From the NCBI RefSeq assembly GCF_963662255.1, contig NC_085049.1, positions 59,257,158 through 59,321,157 of the forward strand: DNA of 64,000 nt, given 5' to 3'. Shown in pieces: positions 1-11,576 of this stretch; position 1 is the stretch's first letter; every line of letters starts with the position of its first letter. Position numbers and translations under genes: made by a program. The notes under the pieces are model-generated. The model was not told the origin of the DNA and made no database searches. It was given only the letters and a program-made list of their open reading frames with translations. This DNA comes from Cinclus cinclus (lineage: Eukaryota > Chordata > Aves > Passeriformes > Cinclidae).

Positions 1-952
1 CCACCATTTCACATCGTGCTCAATCAACCCCTTCGTGAGAAGGGATTGAATATTAACAGCAGAAGGGAAGCAGTCCTTGAACAGAATCAATCAGCTGTAA
101 TTGCTTCATGCTACCTTCCCTTAACCATTTGTGCTCTGGAAAAAACTATTTAACTTCTTTCTGTTCATCTCAATATCCCATTACCTAAGCTTGCTTGGGA
201 GAATCAGACATATTCCACCAGAACCAATAGAAGCCCAAGCAAGGGATTACACACCAAAAAGAACTTACTTCTTTCTGTATCAGCATCACACACACAAATA
301 GGTATTAGTTTAATTTTTGTCTTTGACTGCAAGACTAGTAATCACATGTTCAGCAACTGTCTCAGGGCAGTCATGACTCATGGCAGGTGTTTCTAGAGAT
401 CCTACTTCACTTATGTTATTAATTTGACTTCAGCCTATCCTGAATGTTGTCAGATTCAAGTCCTGTGCAAATACTGATATAGGAGGCTGTGGTATCACCA
501 AAAAAATAAAAATACTTCAACCTTTGATTGATGCTCTAACAAAGAAAAAGCATTAACTGCATGAGCTATGAAACAGTGAAGAGACATGCTGCTCATTAAG
601 TCCCCTTCATGTCACTCCCCACTCTTGAAGCTCTGAAGTTCTAACAGCAGATACTTCCACTATCAGATTTCTTGAGTAGCACTTACTGAGTAGAGCCTAC
701 ACAGCTACAAAAACATCAGGCAAAGACTAAACACATCACTCATACACCTCCACATAGCACAGCCCTAGCTGGATGGTGGGATGCCACTGATCCATAGCAT
801 AGCTTGCTGTTTTTCAGTTGTGAGCACAGAGCCTGCATGGAACTGAATCCTATCTTAAAGTAGATCAGTAGCAGTACAAGAATGAACAGAAAAAAACATG
901 AAATTGAAAACTTGTCATTTTTCAAAAGATCTGAACAGCAAGAAGACAATAC
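1..952. other. RANGAP1 intron 7 (partial)
   Basis: This is intronic DNA running off the window edge. I see no exon, CR1 tail or LTR in it, only a short CA-type stretch near 290-298 and a few A-runs. Confidence 0.7.
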
Positions 953-1066
953 CTTTAATTTATGAAGCCCTTCTTTAACAGCATCAGCAATAGCAACAGC
1001 ACCCTTGGAACGCACCAGGCAGTCCCCAAAGTTGATCACTTCAATCTGCCGAAGCGCCCTCAGAGT
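953..1066 (-). CDS. RANGAP1: RANGAP1 coding exon 7 (residues 259-296)
   Basis: This 114-nt phase-0 exon encodes [20 protein letters not shown] and continues through [18 protein letters not shown]. The acceptor is CTGTGCAG (AG at 1068-1067). The donor AAAG|GTATTG departs from the usual GTAAG but keeps GT. The next exon, which should begin ELNLSFCE-like, was not found in 1-952. Confidence 0.94.
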
Positions 1067-4000
1067 CTGCACAGCAAGACAGCACAGATTTGAAAGTGGA
1101 CATGCAAGTGAACTTCCTATTACTTCTGGAATGCCATCTTTCCTCATGCAGCATGACATGGTTCCACCAACCCAAAGGTGCTAATGCCAAGCAGACTTGA
1201 GACCAAACCCAAAAGAACTGCTTAAAACAACTCACCTCTGCCATGGCCACAGCTCCTTTCTCTGTGAAGGTGTTGTCATTCAAGTTTATAACCTTAAGCA
1301 ATGGGTTGATAGAAAAGGCCTGTGCCAGTGCTGTTATGCCAGGATGGTTAATTCCATTCTGTGGCATATGGACCTCTTCTAGAGTTCCAATGATCTGGAA
1401 AAGGATGTAGAAAAAAAAAAAAAAAAGTCTTTAGAAAACATACTTCATCTCAAGAGCATACTGCTCCACTCCTAGGATTTAACTTAAAATTGTTCTGAGC
1501 TTCAAAACTCCATCAGTTCTTCTACAGTGAATTATTTCCCAGCAACTCTGTCACAAATCTAAGTGAAATCACAGACACATGGGAAGTGTCAGATAAATGC
1601 AAAGCCCTGATTCAAAGAGACAAGTATAACTGTCCTATACACCTACTCTAAATAACATTAAAAAGGAGCTCATTGCCTGTGGTTCAATAACACTGAAACA
1701 GACCACAAAACATAACTTTAATTTTCTAATTAAAACCCACATTTTGCCCTGACCACAGAAGCAAACATGTAAGAAAGCTAGTACATATACTGTTTATAGA
1801 CTAAACAGCATGTCATATAACAGTAATTAACCCCATTTTGGTAGTACCACTCAATCCTGATTCTCCATGAATTACATTCTTATATAACTCAAGTATTTAA
1901 AAAGTCTCATTTTTCCTATGATTACTGATTAATCAAAATCACACCTAGGCAGTTCTTCACAAAAAAAGTCAACCTGTAACCTGCAATATCATTGTCAATA
2001 TACCTGACAATATGCATTATTATTCATAAATCACATCTAGAAGCAATTGGGGTATGAAAAAGGAATTAGGTGGCCCCAATGACAGTGAATTCTCTTCCTC
2101 CCACAAAAGTGCAAGCGGGCCAGTGACAGCTAGAGAAAGCCAGGCTTCAAGCTCTGATCAGATGATCCTTGCAAAAACACCTAGCCAGATGATTGAGCAA
2201 AGCAGCACTCAAGAAGACAAGCTGGGATACCTACCCCAGTGCCAGTCAACAACCATTAGCACAGAGAGAGGAAAAGGAACAGGACTGTTAAATTACTCAG
2301 GAGATGACTATTTCTTCCTCACATAACTACTTTGCATAGCTGCTAGTTATGTGTTTGGAAATTTAGGTCACAAACACCTTCACCAACTCTAAGTCCACTT
2401 GTTGAAGACTCCACTTTCAGGAGCAAGAAACATCTTTGGTGAACAGACCACCAGCTCCTGCCTCCACACTGAGGATATGTGCATCATCTTTAACACCAGC
2501 ACTCAAAGTTGCTGTCAAAGCAGCTCTGGTTTGATACTCACCCCAAAGGCTTCAGCCAGGGCAGTGGCACCATCATTCTCCAGACGATTTCTGCCAGCCA
2601 CAAATATTTTTAAAGCAAGAGGCTTGCCCTGGGCACTTGATTTCCTGTGACACTCTTTCAGAGCAGCTGCCAATATCTAAAGATAAAACAAGTAGCTTGT
2701 ACTCCTCCAGCATATCACTCTATGGGAATCCTACTGCATTTTGTAGATCCACCTCTTGGGAAATACTTTGGGCATCATTGAAACATACCTGCCTCTACAA
2801 CAGGGTATACAATAAAACTGTCTACTGCAACACTTGCACACTGTGGTCTCAGGCAAGAACTGATAATTTTGCAACACTAAAACTCACTAAGCCTTCAAGA
2901 ACATTTTGCTTCTAATCAGGCAAGCATATATGGGTAGGAAGTTGACCATGAACTACCAATACACACTTGAAGTAGAGATTCTACTGGGCTGCCTTGGGAA
3001 AAATAACTCACAGAAAGTCAGATCCTTCTCTACTTAGCCCAAAGAAAAGCATCCTAGCACAGTACCCAATACTAGGTTCCTACATGGATTTACTGGGGTG
3101 AGTCCAGCAAAGGACAATTGAACTGGAGAATTTTACTCACTAGGATAATACTGATCCCCAAGACTGAGGCTGGAGAAGAAAAAGCTCTGGGGGAGGTATT
3201 AGCCATATATAAAAACAGCCAGAACAACATGATGATAGAAGATGGTATAAAGAAGGCAGAGTGAAACAACTGCACAAAGTGCAGAAAAAACACCAGTTTA
3301 ACACAAACTCCCTTTTTTTAACTGTGTGGGTTGTTCAACACTGGGATAGACTATTCATAGGGCTTGTGAAGTCTCCATATTCAAAACCTGACTAGACCAA
3401 GCTTGAAGAACCTGGTGTAATTGCCCTGAGCAGGGGAGTTGGCAGTCACCAAAGATTGCTCCCAACTTCATTCCCAAAGACCAGATAACCCTTACCTTGC
3501 CACCACCAATGCCCATGCCACAGTTATTGAGCTTGAGTTCCTGCAGAGTGTAGCATGCAGGGCTCTTCAGCAGAGCCTCAAAGCCACGCACACCGTCTGG
3601 CCCAAAAGCATTGTCACTCAGGTCCAATTCCACCAGCTGGGCTCCAGCAGCAATGAGTGCATCCCCCAAAGAGATCTGTAAGGAAACAGATGGTAGTGCG
3701 AGGGAGGGAATGGATTAACTTTTAGTGACAGCATCACTGCAGTGGATAGGTATGAGAGTGATACTGCAAAAAAATTTCCACTTTGAAGACATCCTGTAAA
3801 GCCGCATGGCAAAATAAAATTTTACTGCTAAATCCAGAGAGGAAGTTGCGCAAATTAAGCTAAAGATAACCATAAAGCAGTTACCAAGACACTATCCCAT
3901 CCCTTTAGGTCAAATACTTCTCAAAGTGAATTTTCTGCTCTAAGCTGCTGAAAGAAATATATACTGTTTTCATCAATGTTGAGCTTATGGTCTGGCTTCA

Positions 4001-6567
4001 TGGGACTCAAGGAGATGGGGAGCTCCATAATGGTCTTAGAAAACACAGCCGTATGATTTATTTAGAAAACTTAGCTCTCACTTTATCTGTTGGGTAATGA
4101 AGATGTTTTTCCCAGTGAAAATCTCCTTCACCAGCATGGTTACACATTTAACCTTTAATCAACTCAACCCCATCTCATACAGGAAGAGCAAAAGAGAACC
4201 ACTCACCCGTTCTGAGACATTCAGTGTTAACAGCACAGAGAGAGATCAGCTCTATACCAAAATACAGACTCCCACAAAAAAGCATGACAGGTCAGAAAAG
4301 AGGTTATATTAGTCAGAAGTTTCAGATCTAGTTTTTACTTACCAAAGCAGGAGGGATCTCAGACCTTAGCCTGCCTGTGAACATGTCACTCCAATGACAC
4401 CTCTAAAATAAGAAGCACACAGATAAAAACACACTGAAATATTTAGGTCAACATCACTGCAATGAACACTGATACATACAAGATGCTTTACATCACTGGG
4501 GACAGCTTAATGCTGTCTCCCTTCCCTTGGGTTGTCATTTGATTGTACTGAAGAGCTGCAAGATCCAGTGTTACAATCACTTCACTTGCAAGGACAAGGT
4601 AACTGAAATGCACACCATAAGCATTATACAAGAATTCTTGCTTGTGTTCAAGCTGGAATGCTTTTCTACTGAGAAAACTACCACAGGAAAAAAAGAACAG
4701 GAAACAGAAGAATACATCAGCAATGTAGTTTTTACTAAGGTATGAAGTTCAACAATCTCAACTTACTTGAAAAGCCACACTTGGGTGATTAATGTCTCAT
4801 ACCACTCTCTTTCAAGGGACAGTGTAGTGTCTCTAGCAGCACAGCATCCCCTTACCATTAGGCTAGAGCAACAGTAGGAAAACATAGCTTGGGCAAAGTT
4901 GCATTTCCTCCATTATTTCCTCCCTACTCAGACATTCTCTGAAGACTCACTCCCCAGAAGATCCAACTCAGATTTCCAGAGAACTTCATTTGAACTTTGT
5001 GGGGTTTTTTTGTCATGGCTCTTTGTTTACAGATGATGCCCTCAGCAGAGGTTCTCCGTCACACAGCTTCCCAGTTTTAAGATTGGAAGTCTTCCAAACA
5101 GTAAGTTACAGGAAGGTGTTTCCATTATCCCAAAGTCCCCAAGTTATGCTGTATTTTCATTTTGGGGGTAACTCAAAGCAGGCTCCTGCAGGAAGAGCCT
5201 AGACAGGCCTTAAGTATTTCCACATTGCTTCTCCCCCTTGATTACTCCCCACTTGACAATCTCACCTTGAGCTCACTTTTCTTCTCCAAGGCTTTGGCAA
5301 TAACCTTCGCTGCCTCCACACCCACTGTGTTGCCTTCCAGGCGCAAGGCTTCCAGGCCATCAAATTCCTCTATTTGCTTGATCACTTCTTCAGCTGCAAG
5401 AAGCAGATAATCTAGTTGGTCTTTTAACCATTGCCTTGGTTACCTCAGTAACCCTCTGAGATCCAGTAATACTTGCTCAACCTCTAGCAAAAACAGCTGA
5501 GCAACACCTGAAACAGCAATGGGAACAGAGCTGAAGTGTCAGATCACCAGAAAGAACATTCTCCATTCCCTACTTCTCAATTTTTTTCTTATTCTATTCT
5601 GACAGCCATCCTCCTATTTGCAAAAGTTACATTTCTTTGCTTCCCAAATGAAATTCCTCTGCCATTCAGCACAGAGGTGCAGAGACTAAGTCAAAAGTTG
5701 ATGGGAATTGCTGTCACATCAACAGGAAAAAGCTCCTACTGACTGGCAGAAGTAATGTCGGTTCAGTAAACATGTCTGGGTGGAACAATTTAACTCTGCA
5801 GTAATCCTATGCAAGGCAAAGAAGCAAGCTGGAGTCTCTCCTGCCAATGGGCACTTGCTATTGCTCCTGAGCTCCAAAGCCTTTCCCCATAGTTCAGTGC
5901 CTTTGAACTACTAAGCCAACCTATAAAAAAGCTCAGCATTCAGCATGAGTAAACTAGGAAAGCATTATAGCAAATAACCTCCGAAAAACATGCAGTCTTT
6001 CTTGGCATGGCAGAAATGTTGATCTAATACATACATTTCTCCAGATATTTATATTAGCAGCCACCGTAAGACTAATTGTGAAACATAGAGCAACAAGACA
6101 GGATGAAAGTGAACTACTGCAGCAGGCTAACATATCAGCCCATTCCTCTGTGTATGTCTTGTTCCAATAGCTGTGATGCACTTGTTTACTGTTTTTAAAA
6201 TGAGCACTGATTTCTAATGCCCAGTGACTATCAAAAGCACTTAGAGAGAACACCAAGAATGGTGTTCTGCAAACCAGGCACCAAACCCCATTTACATCAG
6301 CTGCAACACTGCCAGGGCACCAAAAAGAAAGGAAGTGTCCCTATCAGAAGCAGCTGATGGAGCCCTGCATCAAAGATATGACAATTTGTCCATGCAGGAT
6401 TAGTATAACTTCGGGGAGATGCTTCCAAAGCACAAAGGTATTTTCTCTTACCATCTTCAGCTGTGTTGAGTTTAAGGCTCTGGCCTTTGAAGCTCAGTTG
6501 TCCACCACCCACTTTGGTTTTGGCAAGTGACTCTGCAAGCTTAGTAATGTCTTCTGATGCCATTTTC
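953..6567 (-). CDS. RANGAP1: RANGAP1, Ran GTPase-activating protein 1, 5' part of gene (7 coding exons, partial)
   Basis: The product stimulates GTP hydrolysis by Ran on the cytoplasmic side of the nuclear pore and so maintains the Ran-GTP gradient that drives nuclear transport; in vertebrates a SUMO-modified form sits at the pore with RanBP2 and Ubc9 (family knowledge). Seven minus-strand exons join in phase (112, 128, 60, 180, 135, 159 and 114 coding nt, 888 in all) to give residues 1-296, closely matching vertebrate RANGAP1. The N-terminus is followed by leucine-rich repeats with the motifs [70 protein letters not shown] and [18 protein letters not shown]. The rest of the LRR domain, the acidic stretch and the C-terminal domain lie beyond position 1. 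The start ATG is at 6563-6561, with A at -3 and G at +4. No frameshift or stop was seen. Confidence 0.96.
1236..1394 (-). CDS. RANGAP1: RANGAP1 coding exon 6 (residues 206-258)
   Basis: This 159-nt phase-0 exon encodes [20 protein letters not shown] and continues through [19 protein letters not shown], two further leucine-rich repeats. The acceptor is TTCCAG (AG at 1396-1395) and the donor is GCAGAG|GTGAG (GT at 1235-1234). An A-run lies about 20 bases upstream of the acceptor on the plus strand (1411-1426). Confidence 0.96.
2542..2676 (-). CDS. RANGAP1: RANGAP1 coding exon 5 (residues 161-205)
   Basis: This 135-nt phase-0 exon encodes [20 protein letters not shown], then [25 protein letters not shown]. 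This is an LRR with the [10 protein letters not shown] signature of RanGAP proteins. The acceptor is TTTAG (AG at 2678-2677) and the donor is TTGGG|GTGAGT (GT at 2541-2540). Confidence 0.95.
3496..3675 (-). CDS. RANGAP1: RANGAP1 coding exon 4 (residues 101-160)
   Basis: This 180-nt phase-0 exon runs from [20 protein letters not shown] through [14 protein letters not shown]. Two leucine-rich repeats are visible. The LNN.GMG motif aligns with the fission-yeast Rna1p segment carrying Asn131, which is placed near the Ran nucleotide (family knowledge, aligned by eye). The acceptor is TTACAG (AG at 3677-3676) and the donor is CAAG|GTAAGG (GT at 3495-3494). Confidence 0.96.
4343..4402 (-). CDS. RANGAP1: RANGAP1 coding exon 3 (residues 81-100)
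   Basis: This 60-nt exon encodes 20 residues, [20 protein letters not shown], an almost unchanged vertebrate RANGAP1 segment. The acceptor TTTTAG is at 4404-4403 and the donor TTG|GTAAGT begins at 4342. It is symmetric (phase 0 on both sides). Confidence 0.95.
5266..5393 (-). CDS. RANGAP1: RANGAP1 coding exon 2 (residues 38-80)
   Basis: The exon encodes [20 protein letters not shown] and continues through [22 protein letters not shown], the first leucine-rich repeat of the GAP domain. The acceptor is CTTGCAG (AG at 5395-5394) and the donor is CAAG|GTGAG (GT at 5265-5264). Its 128 nt complete the split codon from exon 1 and end in phase 0. Confidence 0.95.
6452..6567 (-). CDS. RANGAP1: RANGAP1 coding exon 1 (start codon, residues 1-37)
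   Basis: The exon starts with [20 protein letters not shown] and runs on to NTAED. The ATG lies at 6563-6561 in the context GAAAATGG. The donor GTAAG is at 6451-6447, and the exon ends one base into a codon. A plausible acceptor AG (CAG|GAAAATG) places the exon start at 6567, with four bases of 5' UTR; its pyrimidine tract is weak, so the UTR boundary is less sure than the coding boundary. Confidence 0.93.
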
Positions 6568-8829
6568 CTGCTTTTTCCAAAAGTTAAGAGCTGTCAATTA
6601 ACAGAAACCGTTATCACAAAACCTCGCTAACTACAATACATAATCTATATGGATGCCTTAAGTTTTAGCTTTTATATTTCTCAGATTTTCTACTGCATTA
6701 GTTTGTGACTCTGAATTTCATATAAAGTGTTAGCAAGTTCTCTTCACAGGGTAGTTAGCCAAAACAATCCTTTTCCATTCCAAGAACCAAGGACACCATG
6801 GAAGCTTCAGGCCCAAGAAGTGTAGACAATGACAAAGCAATCTCAAGAGGATGGGACTTCATAACCTGAAGTTGTAATTGGAAAATTAACCCAAATATGT
6901 AGGTGGATCAAAATTTACAAAAGTGTGAAAACTCCTGACAGGTGATCCATGTTGTTTCTGTCTTGGGTGGAGCCACAGCCAGGCTCTTGTACTGCCCAAG
7001 GTGTGTCCTTTGAAGGCTTTTTAATAAATACCCACTTTATTCCTTTAACACTATCTAGCCTCTGTTCCAGGGAGCCTCTCAGAGGCATCAATACACATAA
7101 CCACATTTATCTGAACTCTAATGTGTTTTTTGTTACCCAGATATCTAATAGAGTTTTCAGTGTCATTACTACTTTTCCCCAGAGCTCAATTAAGACAGCT
7201 AGGCTAGATTAATATTCCAAAGCCAACCAGTCAGATGGCGCTGATTCTTCCAACACTTACAAGACCTGGGTTTTGATGGAGTTGCTATACTTCATAAATA
7301 AACAGTAGGTAAATCTACGGATTAAGGCCACATTAAGACATTACTCTTTGTGCAAGATTAACAATTACAACGCAATATTCCTCTCCTTTCAAACCCCATC
7401 CTTTAATTATATGTGCTGCACATTCACCCTGCTCTCCAAAGCAAGCTAGAATGAACACAGTTGCTTTTCCTTTTCAGTGATATTCCCAGTAGTGCCTTTG
7501 TCAGCACAGCTAAAGAACCACTGAGTTGCTGACAACATTGTGTGTGCTGCATACAAAACTCTCAGCTTCCTGGGTGCTCTTTCCTTTCAGATGTTCCACA
7601 CAAATTCATCACACATTAAACAGGATGATCTTACACTTACAATAAATTAGTGAACATTCAGCCTTGAGGCACAATTTTGAAGCTAGCTGTGCCTCATAGC
7701 AGCTGCATAGTGTTATTAATGAATATTAATCACTGTCTGAAGGAACTGGCCTCCATCAATCCAGCAGGATAAACAGTGTATGTTTCTTATCCCACTACCT
7801 CTGCTGGGATAAAAGACTATACACAACTAATGCTTAGAAACCATACACTTAGACTTCAGATGTCAGAAGGGATGAAGTTTCATTCTTTCAACAGAAAGCT
7901 GGTTCTCTTCCATTCTTGTCTGATTAGAAGTGTCCCCATACTCCTATAGGGGTCTGAGGTCAACAGTGTTGGTTTTAAAATATCCCCTATACAAAAGCTG
8001 TGTACACATACTTTACTCCTGATACCCATCTGTGAGGTCTCCAGCTTCCCCAGAGTATGACTTCTCTTCTGGGGTCCTTCACTTTAACATCAATTTTAGA
8101 AACAAGGGGTGAAAATCTCCAAGGTTGAAGAATATTATTTTTCTAGGATGACTATCCTCTCAAGTAGGTACTGCTAGTAGAAAGAAACCCACATAATTTA
8201 CTCCACTCCTATTAGACCACACAGATGCCAAACTCACAGACGCTCCCAACCTCCAAATCCAGCACTGAGAAGGAAGAGGATATCCTCCAAACCATGAAGG
8301 TTTTACCAGACAGGAACACAAATAAACATCTGCAGAAGTCAGTCTGCCCATCTAGTTTAATTAACAATTTTACTCTTTAAAAAACAGTTCCATTCAACTA
8401 TGATCATCTTCCTTACAGATGAACTCATCCTCTTGGCTTCTCTTTCCTTTGAATCTCCTTTGTCGTTCTTCACCTTACACACAGACCACCTAATCTCAAC
8501 ATACAAATCCAGCATCACATCTTGAAGCGTGTTTTATATAGCACACATCAGCCACACCGAACTGTCAACCTACCAGAGGTCTCTTCACTGTTAATTCTTC
8601 CGTAGAGAAAGCTTTTCCGGGGGGGGGAGGGGGGGGGGGGGAGGGAAGAAAAAAAAAAAAAAAGTTAGTCTATTTGGCAAACAGAACCAGGATCTGCAAA
8701 TGTCCGAAGACAGGTTTCCTTCTCACCTAAAGACCCTACGAAACTTTACACTTCCTGATGATCAAAAAACCTAGTTCAGACGAATACTTTAATTACAACA
8801 CTTCGTCGACCCCAACAGCCAACACAGCA
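6568..8829. other. RANGAP1 5' intron, upstream of the start-codon exon
   Basis: This AT-rich stretch lies between the start-codon exon and the CpG island and is probably the first, UTR-splitting intron. A donor-like sequence on the minus strand (TTTAG|GTGAGAAG, CTCAC at 8722-8726) could end an alternative 5' UTR exon. No coding sequence is recognised. A homopurine tract at 8619-8663 is listed separately. Confidence 0.5.
8619..8663. repeat. Homopurine G-run/A-run tract
   Basis: Nine G, one A and thirteen G are followed by a short AGGGAAG-like link and then about 15 A. The G-rich half can in principle form a G-quadruplex. Homopolymers of this kind are also error-prone in sequencing, so the exact lengths are uncertain. 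Confidence 0.85.
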
Positions 8830-9253
8830 GCTACCTGCTGCTCGCCCAGCAACCGGGGTGCTGCTGGAGCGGGGCGCCGGCCCGAGGCCCCCGCCCCGCC
8901 AGCTCCTGACAGCCTCGGCGCGCCGCTCGCTCCAGGGACGGCCGAAGGCGCCTCTCTTCGCCCGAGGGAGCTGCCGAGCCCCGGCCCACGCTCCCCCGCC
9001 GCCCCGCGAAACGGGGCCCAAAGCAGGGCCGGAACGCCCCTTCCCGCTCCGCGCGTGGAGACGGAGCCGCGGACGGGCACGCGAGACGCGCGCCCTCGTG
9101 GGGGGACCCCCGCCCGCCTGTGGGAAGGGCGCGGGTGAGAGCGCCCCCCAGCAGGCGGGGCCGAGAAGCGCGCCAGCCCGCGGGATCGCCTCATCTCCCG
9201 CACGGGCCCTTCCGCCGGCCGCTCACGGCGGCGGCTGCCGCCTCTCCCCTCAC

Positions 9254-9350
9254 CTCTCCGGGAATTCCGCCGGCGCTGGCTGCCGGGGAAGGCGCGGGAG
9301 CCTCACGCCGCCGCTGTGCCGGGGCCGCTAGGTCAGGGGCGGGCGGGGGA
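9254..9350 (-). other. RANGAP1: Candidate RANGAP1 5' UTR exon
   Basis: A good minus-strand donor, GAGAG|GTGAGG (CTCAC at 9249-9253), lies in the CpG island just downstream of the CCAAT/CRE cluster. A non-coding first exon ending at 9254 and joined to the start-codon exon at 6567 is plausible. The 5' end is a guess, since no transcript evidence is available. Confidence 0.3.
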
Positions 9351-9393
9351 GGCGGAGGATTTGAACGCCGGCAGTTCTTCTCCCCGTTCCGCG

Positions 9394-9398
9394 ATTGG
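9394..9398 (-). promoter_or_regulatory. CCAAT box (NF-Y type) in RANGAP1 promoter
   Basis: The plus strand reads GCGATTGGCT, so the minus strand carries AGCCAATCGC, a good NF-Y core oriented toward RANGAP1. It lies 11 bases from the CRE. Confidence 0.6.
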
Positions 9399-9409
9399 CT
9401 GCTGGGTCT

Positions 9410-9417
9410 TGACGTCA
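9410..9417. promoter_or_regulatory. CRE palindrome TGACGTCA
   Basis: This is an exact consensus CREB/ATF site inside the CpG island, beside the CCAAT box. This pairing is common in promoters of growth-related and cell-cycle genes. Function here is inferred only from the match and its position. Confidence 0.65.
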
Positions 9418-9494
9418 CGGGACGCGCTCCACCGCCGCACAGCAGCACAGCCGGTGTCGCCGCGCCGCGCGTGGGCGAGGCCGCGGGGCACGCC

Positions 9495-9506
9495 GGGAGC
9501 TGTAGT
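9495..9506. promoter_or_regulatory. ZNF143/THAP11-like site (GGGAGCTGTAGT)
   Basis: The minus strand reads ACTACAGCTCCC, matching the ACTACAnnTCCC core known for ZNF143/THAP11-HCFC1 promoter elements. It is about 80 bases upstream of the CRE with respect to RANGAP1 transcription. Confidence 0.55.
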
Positions 9507-9744
9507 CCTGCCCCTGCCCTCGGCCGCGGGTGCGGCCGGCGGCCCGAGCGGGCTGCGCGGGGCTGTGCCCGGGGCCCGCTCACCACCCGCGTTCGTGGAA
9601 GTGTCGCTGGGGGAGCCCGCGCAAGCCCGCAGGTCGGATATGAGCACCTACGGATGTGAAAGCCTCGCCTAGATAATGTCCCTGGGGTCTCCTGTTTGTA
9701 CCTGGCATGATACTGCTGGACTGTTGTGCTAAGGAAGGCTTTTC

Positions 9745-9990
9745 CCAGAATCTGTTAGCTTAGAAAAGACCTCTGAGATCATCGAGTCCAACCCATGACC
9801 AGACAACACCTTGTCAACTAGACCATGGCACTACGTGCCACATCCAGTCTTAAAACCTGCAGGGATGGTGACACCACCACTTCCCTGGGCAGCCCATCCC
9901 AATGCCCAATCGCCCTTTCTGTCATGAAATTCTTCCTAATGGCCAACCTAAACCTTCCCTGGCACAACATAAGACTATGTCCTCTCACCC
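9745..9990 (-). mobile_element. CR1 LINE 3' fragment, antisense
   Basis: The plus strand reads as the complement of a CR1 3' end: AGAATCTGTTAGCTTAGAAA, then GACCTC.GAGATCATCGAG and, further in, the GGGATGGTGACACCACC, CTTCCCTGGGCAGCCCATCC and CCTAA.GGCCAACCTAAACCT blocks. It is a 5'-truncated copy, as usual for CR1, and starts less than 100 bases from the CpG island. The right-hand end is approximate. Confidence 0.88.
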
Positions 9991-11571
9991 CATCTCTTTC
10001 ACCCTGGACTGCAAAGTCATTCCTTCTTAAGGATGCAAAAAAGCCTTGGTTTGTATGACAGACTCGTGTGCACATTGTGCATGACATTTTCTCCCGGAGT
10101 ACAGAAACAAAAGTACATTGGATGAGGCAGGGTGAGCTGTGCACAGACCTGCCTGCTGCTGCAGTGGGTTTGCACAGCACCTCAGTCCATTCCTCTGCAA
10201 CCTACAGGCACCAATGTAGAGGTGGCAGATCCCTGCTGAGATTACTGTTGAGGTGGGCCATAGGTAGGATTTATTCTGCTATTTAGTCCCAAAACACTGT
10301 AAGAGGCATTTTCCAGTCTCTCACAAATTTGCCAACTGTGGTTTTAATAGGTAACAGCAAATGCTTATATGGACCCAAGAAAAGAATGTCAGTAGTTGAT
10401 GGTGCTGAGTGACCAGCCTCATAAATAGTAAGAGAAGTTTCTTTTGCAAATGAAGAAAATTAAGAACCATTTAGACTCTAGACTATGGCTGTATGTGAGA
10501 AGCATAAAGCTGCCAGAATACACAGAGCTGATGAGGAACTAAATTAGTGTGATCTTGAGAAGGAGCTTGAATCTGGAAAATACAAGCAAGAAATTTGCCA
10601 CTGGATATTTGTTCCTCACAATTTTTAGTAATAAACAGGATCTTATCAAATACATCAGATACCCTTTCCTGTCATTCTCCCAAATATTGGTTGTGCCAGA
10701 GGGATAAGATTAAAGGCATACTATAGGTGCAGTCATATTGGAATGTAGATGTACCATGCCACTGTAGGATAGATCCATACATTCATTCTTCCTAAAAAAA
10801 AAATCACTTAACAAATCAAAGTAACTTCTATGACACTGTATCTGGTTTTTAGCAGGGGTTAACAGTGTTTGACTCTTGCTGACTACCTGCACATGAGACT
10901 GAGACCTCAATAAACTGCACTTGCTGACTGTGAAAATAGTCATATAAACTGCTGAGGAAAGATTTTACTTCATGAGAGGATTGGTACATGCCAAATCATG
11001 ACCTTGCAGTACACGTCTCAGTGATACAGACAAAGGAAATTGGGATGGAGGAAAGCACAACATGACTTTCAGCTGAGAAATGCAGTCTTGACAATGGATG
11101 TTTTTAAATTAAAAACTAGTGTCTATTCCAGCATAACTCTTGATTGTGTGTACCTTTTGGTTCTGTTCCTCTTTTTTCTTATCTCCTCTTAACCTTACTT
11201 CTCATCCAGCAGTGATGTCTTTTCCTTTCACAGGTGCTGCAGGGTTGGAGGTGTACTGGGCTCTGTGATTCATTTGGGGATGGCTCTGTAAGGCTGCCCT
11301 CCCACTGTGATCTGGCATATCTGCTCTCTTTGTGTTTATTTTATGCCTCCAGACCCGATCCACTTTTCTTCTGCCCAAAACCACTCCATCAACAGGGTTT
11401 GTCATTCGATGTACATTTTGCCCAGCAGCTTCTGCACCAGAGACCCAGCCTAGTTTAGGTTCTACTTACTGTCACAGTGTCAACACCTTAAATTAAGAAA
11501 CAACAAATCTACTGAAGAGTTGATAAAAATAAACATTGTCTTATCCATGGATAGTAGCAATATTTGGATCA
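9991..11571. other. Intergenic spacer, left part
   Basis: This is AT-rich DNA between the RANGAP1 promoter and the LTR. No gene, RNA gene or further repeat is recognised. The short ORFs have no recognisable domains. Confidence 0.6.
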
Positions 11572-11576
11572 AAACC
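11572..11576. repeat. Target-site duplication AAACC (left copy)
   Basis: It matches the right copy at 12286-12290 and directly abuts the TG of the LTR. Confidence 0.8.

Larger units (their letters stand above)
1395..6451. other. RANGAP1 introns 2-6 and 1 (coding-gene introns)
   Basis: The introns are 1395-2541, 2677-3495, 3676-4342, 4403-5265 and 5394-6451; the intervening exons are listed separately. The ORF-like stretches inside them have no recognisable protein content. I see no CR1 3' tail, LTR or RNA gene here. Confidence 0.7.
8830..9660. promoter_or_regulatory. CpG island, RANGAP1 promoter region
   Basis: This is the strongest GC- and CpG-dense block in the window, standing out sharply from AT-rich flanks. 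It lies about 2.3-3.1 kb upstream of the RANGAP1 start codon. It contains an inverted CCAAT box, a perfect CRE palindrome and a ZNF143-like element (listed separately), all compatible with a TATA-less housekeeping promoter firing leftward. Many long ORFs in it are by-products of low stop-codon density in GC-rich DNA. Confidence 0.85.

Noticed and set aside
8758..9672. Several long overlapping open frames on both strands
   Set aside because: They lie in the CpG island, where low stop-codon density in GC-rich DNA creates them. The translations are Ala-, Arg-, Pro- and Gly-rich with no domains.
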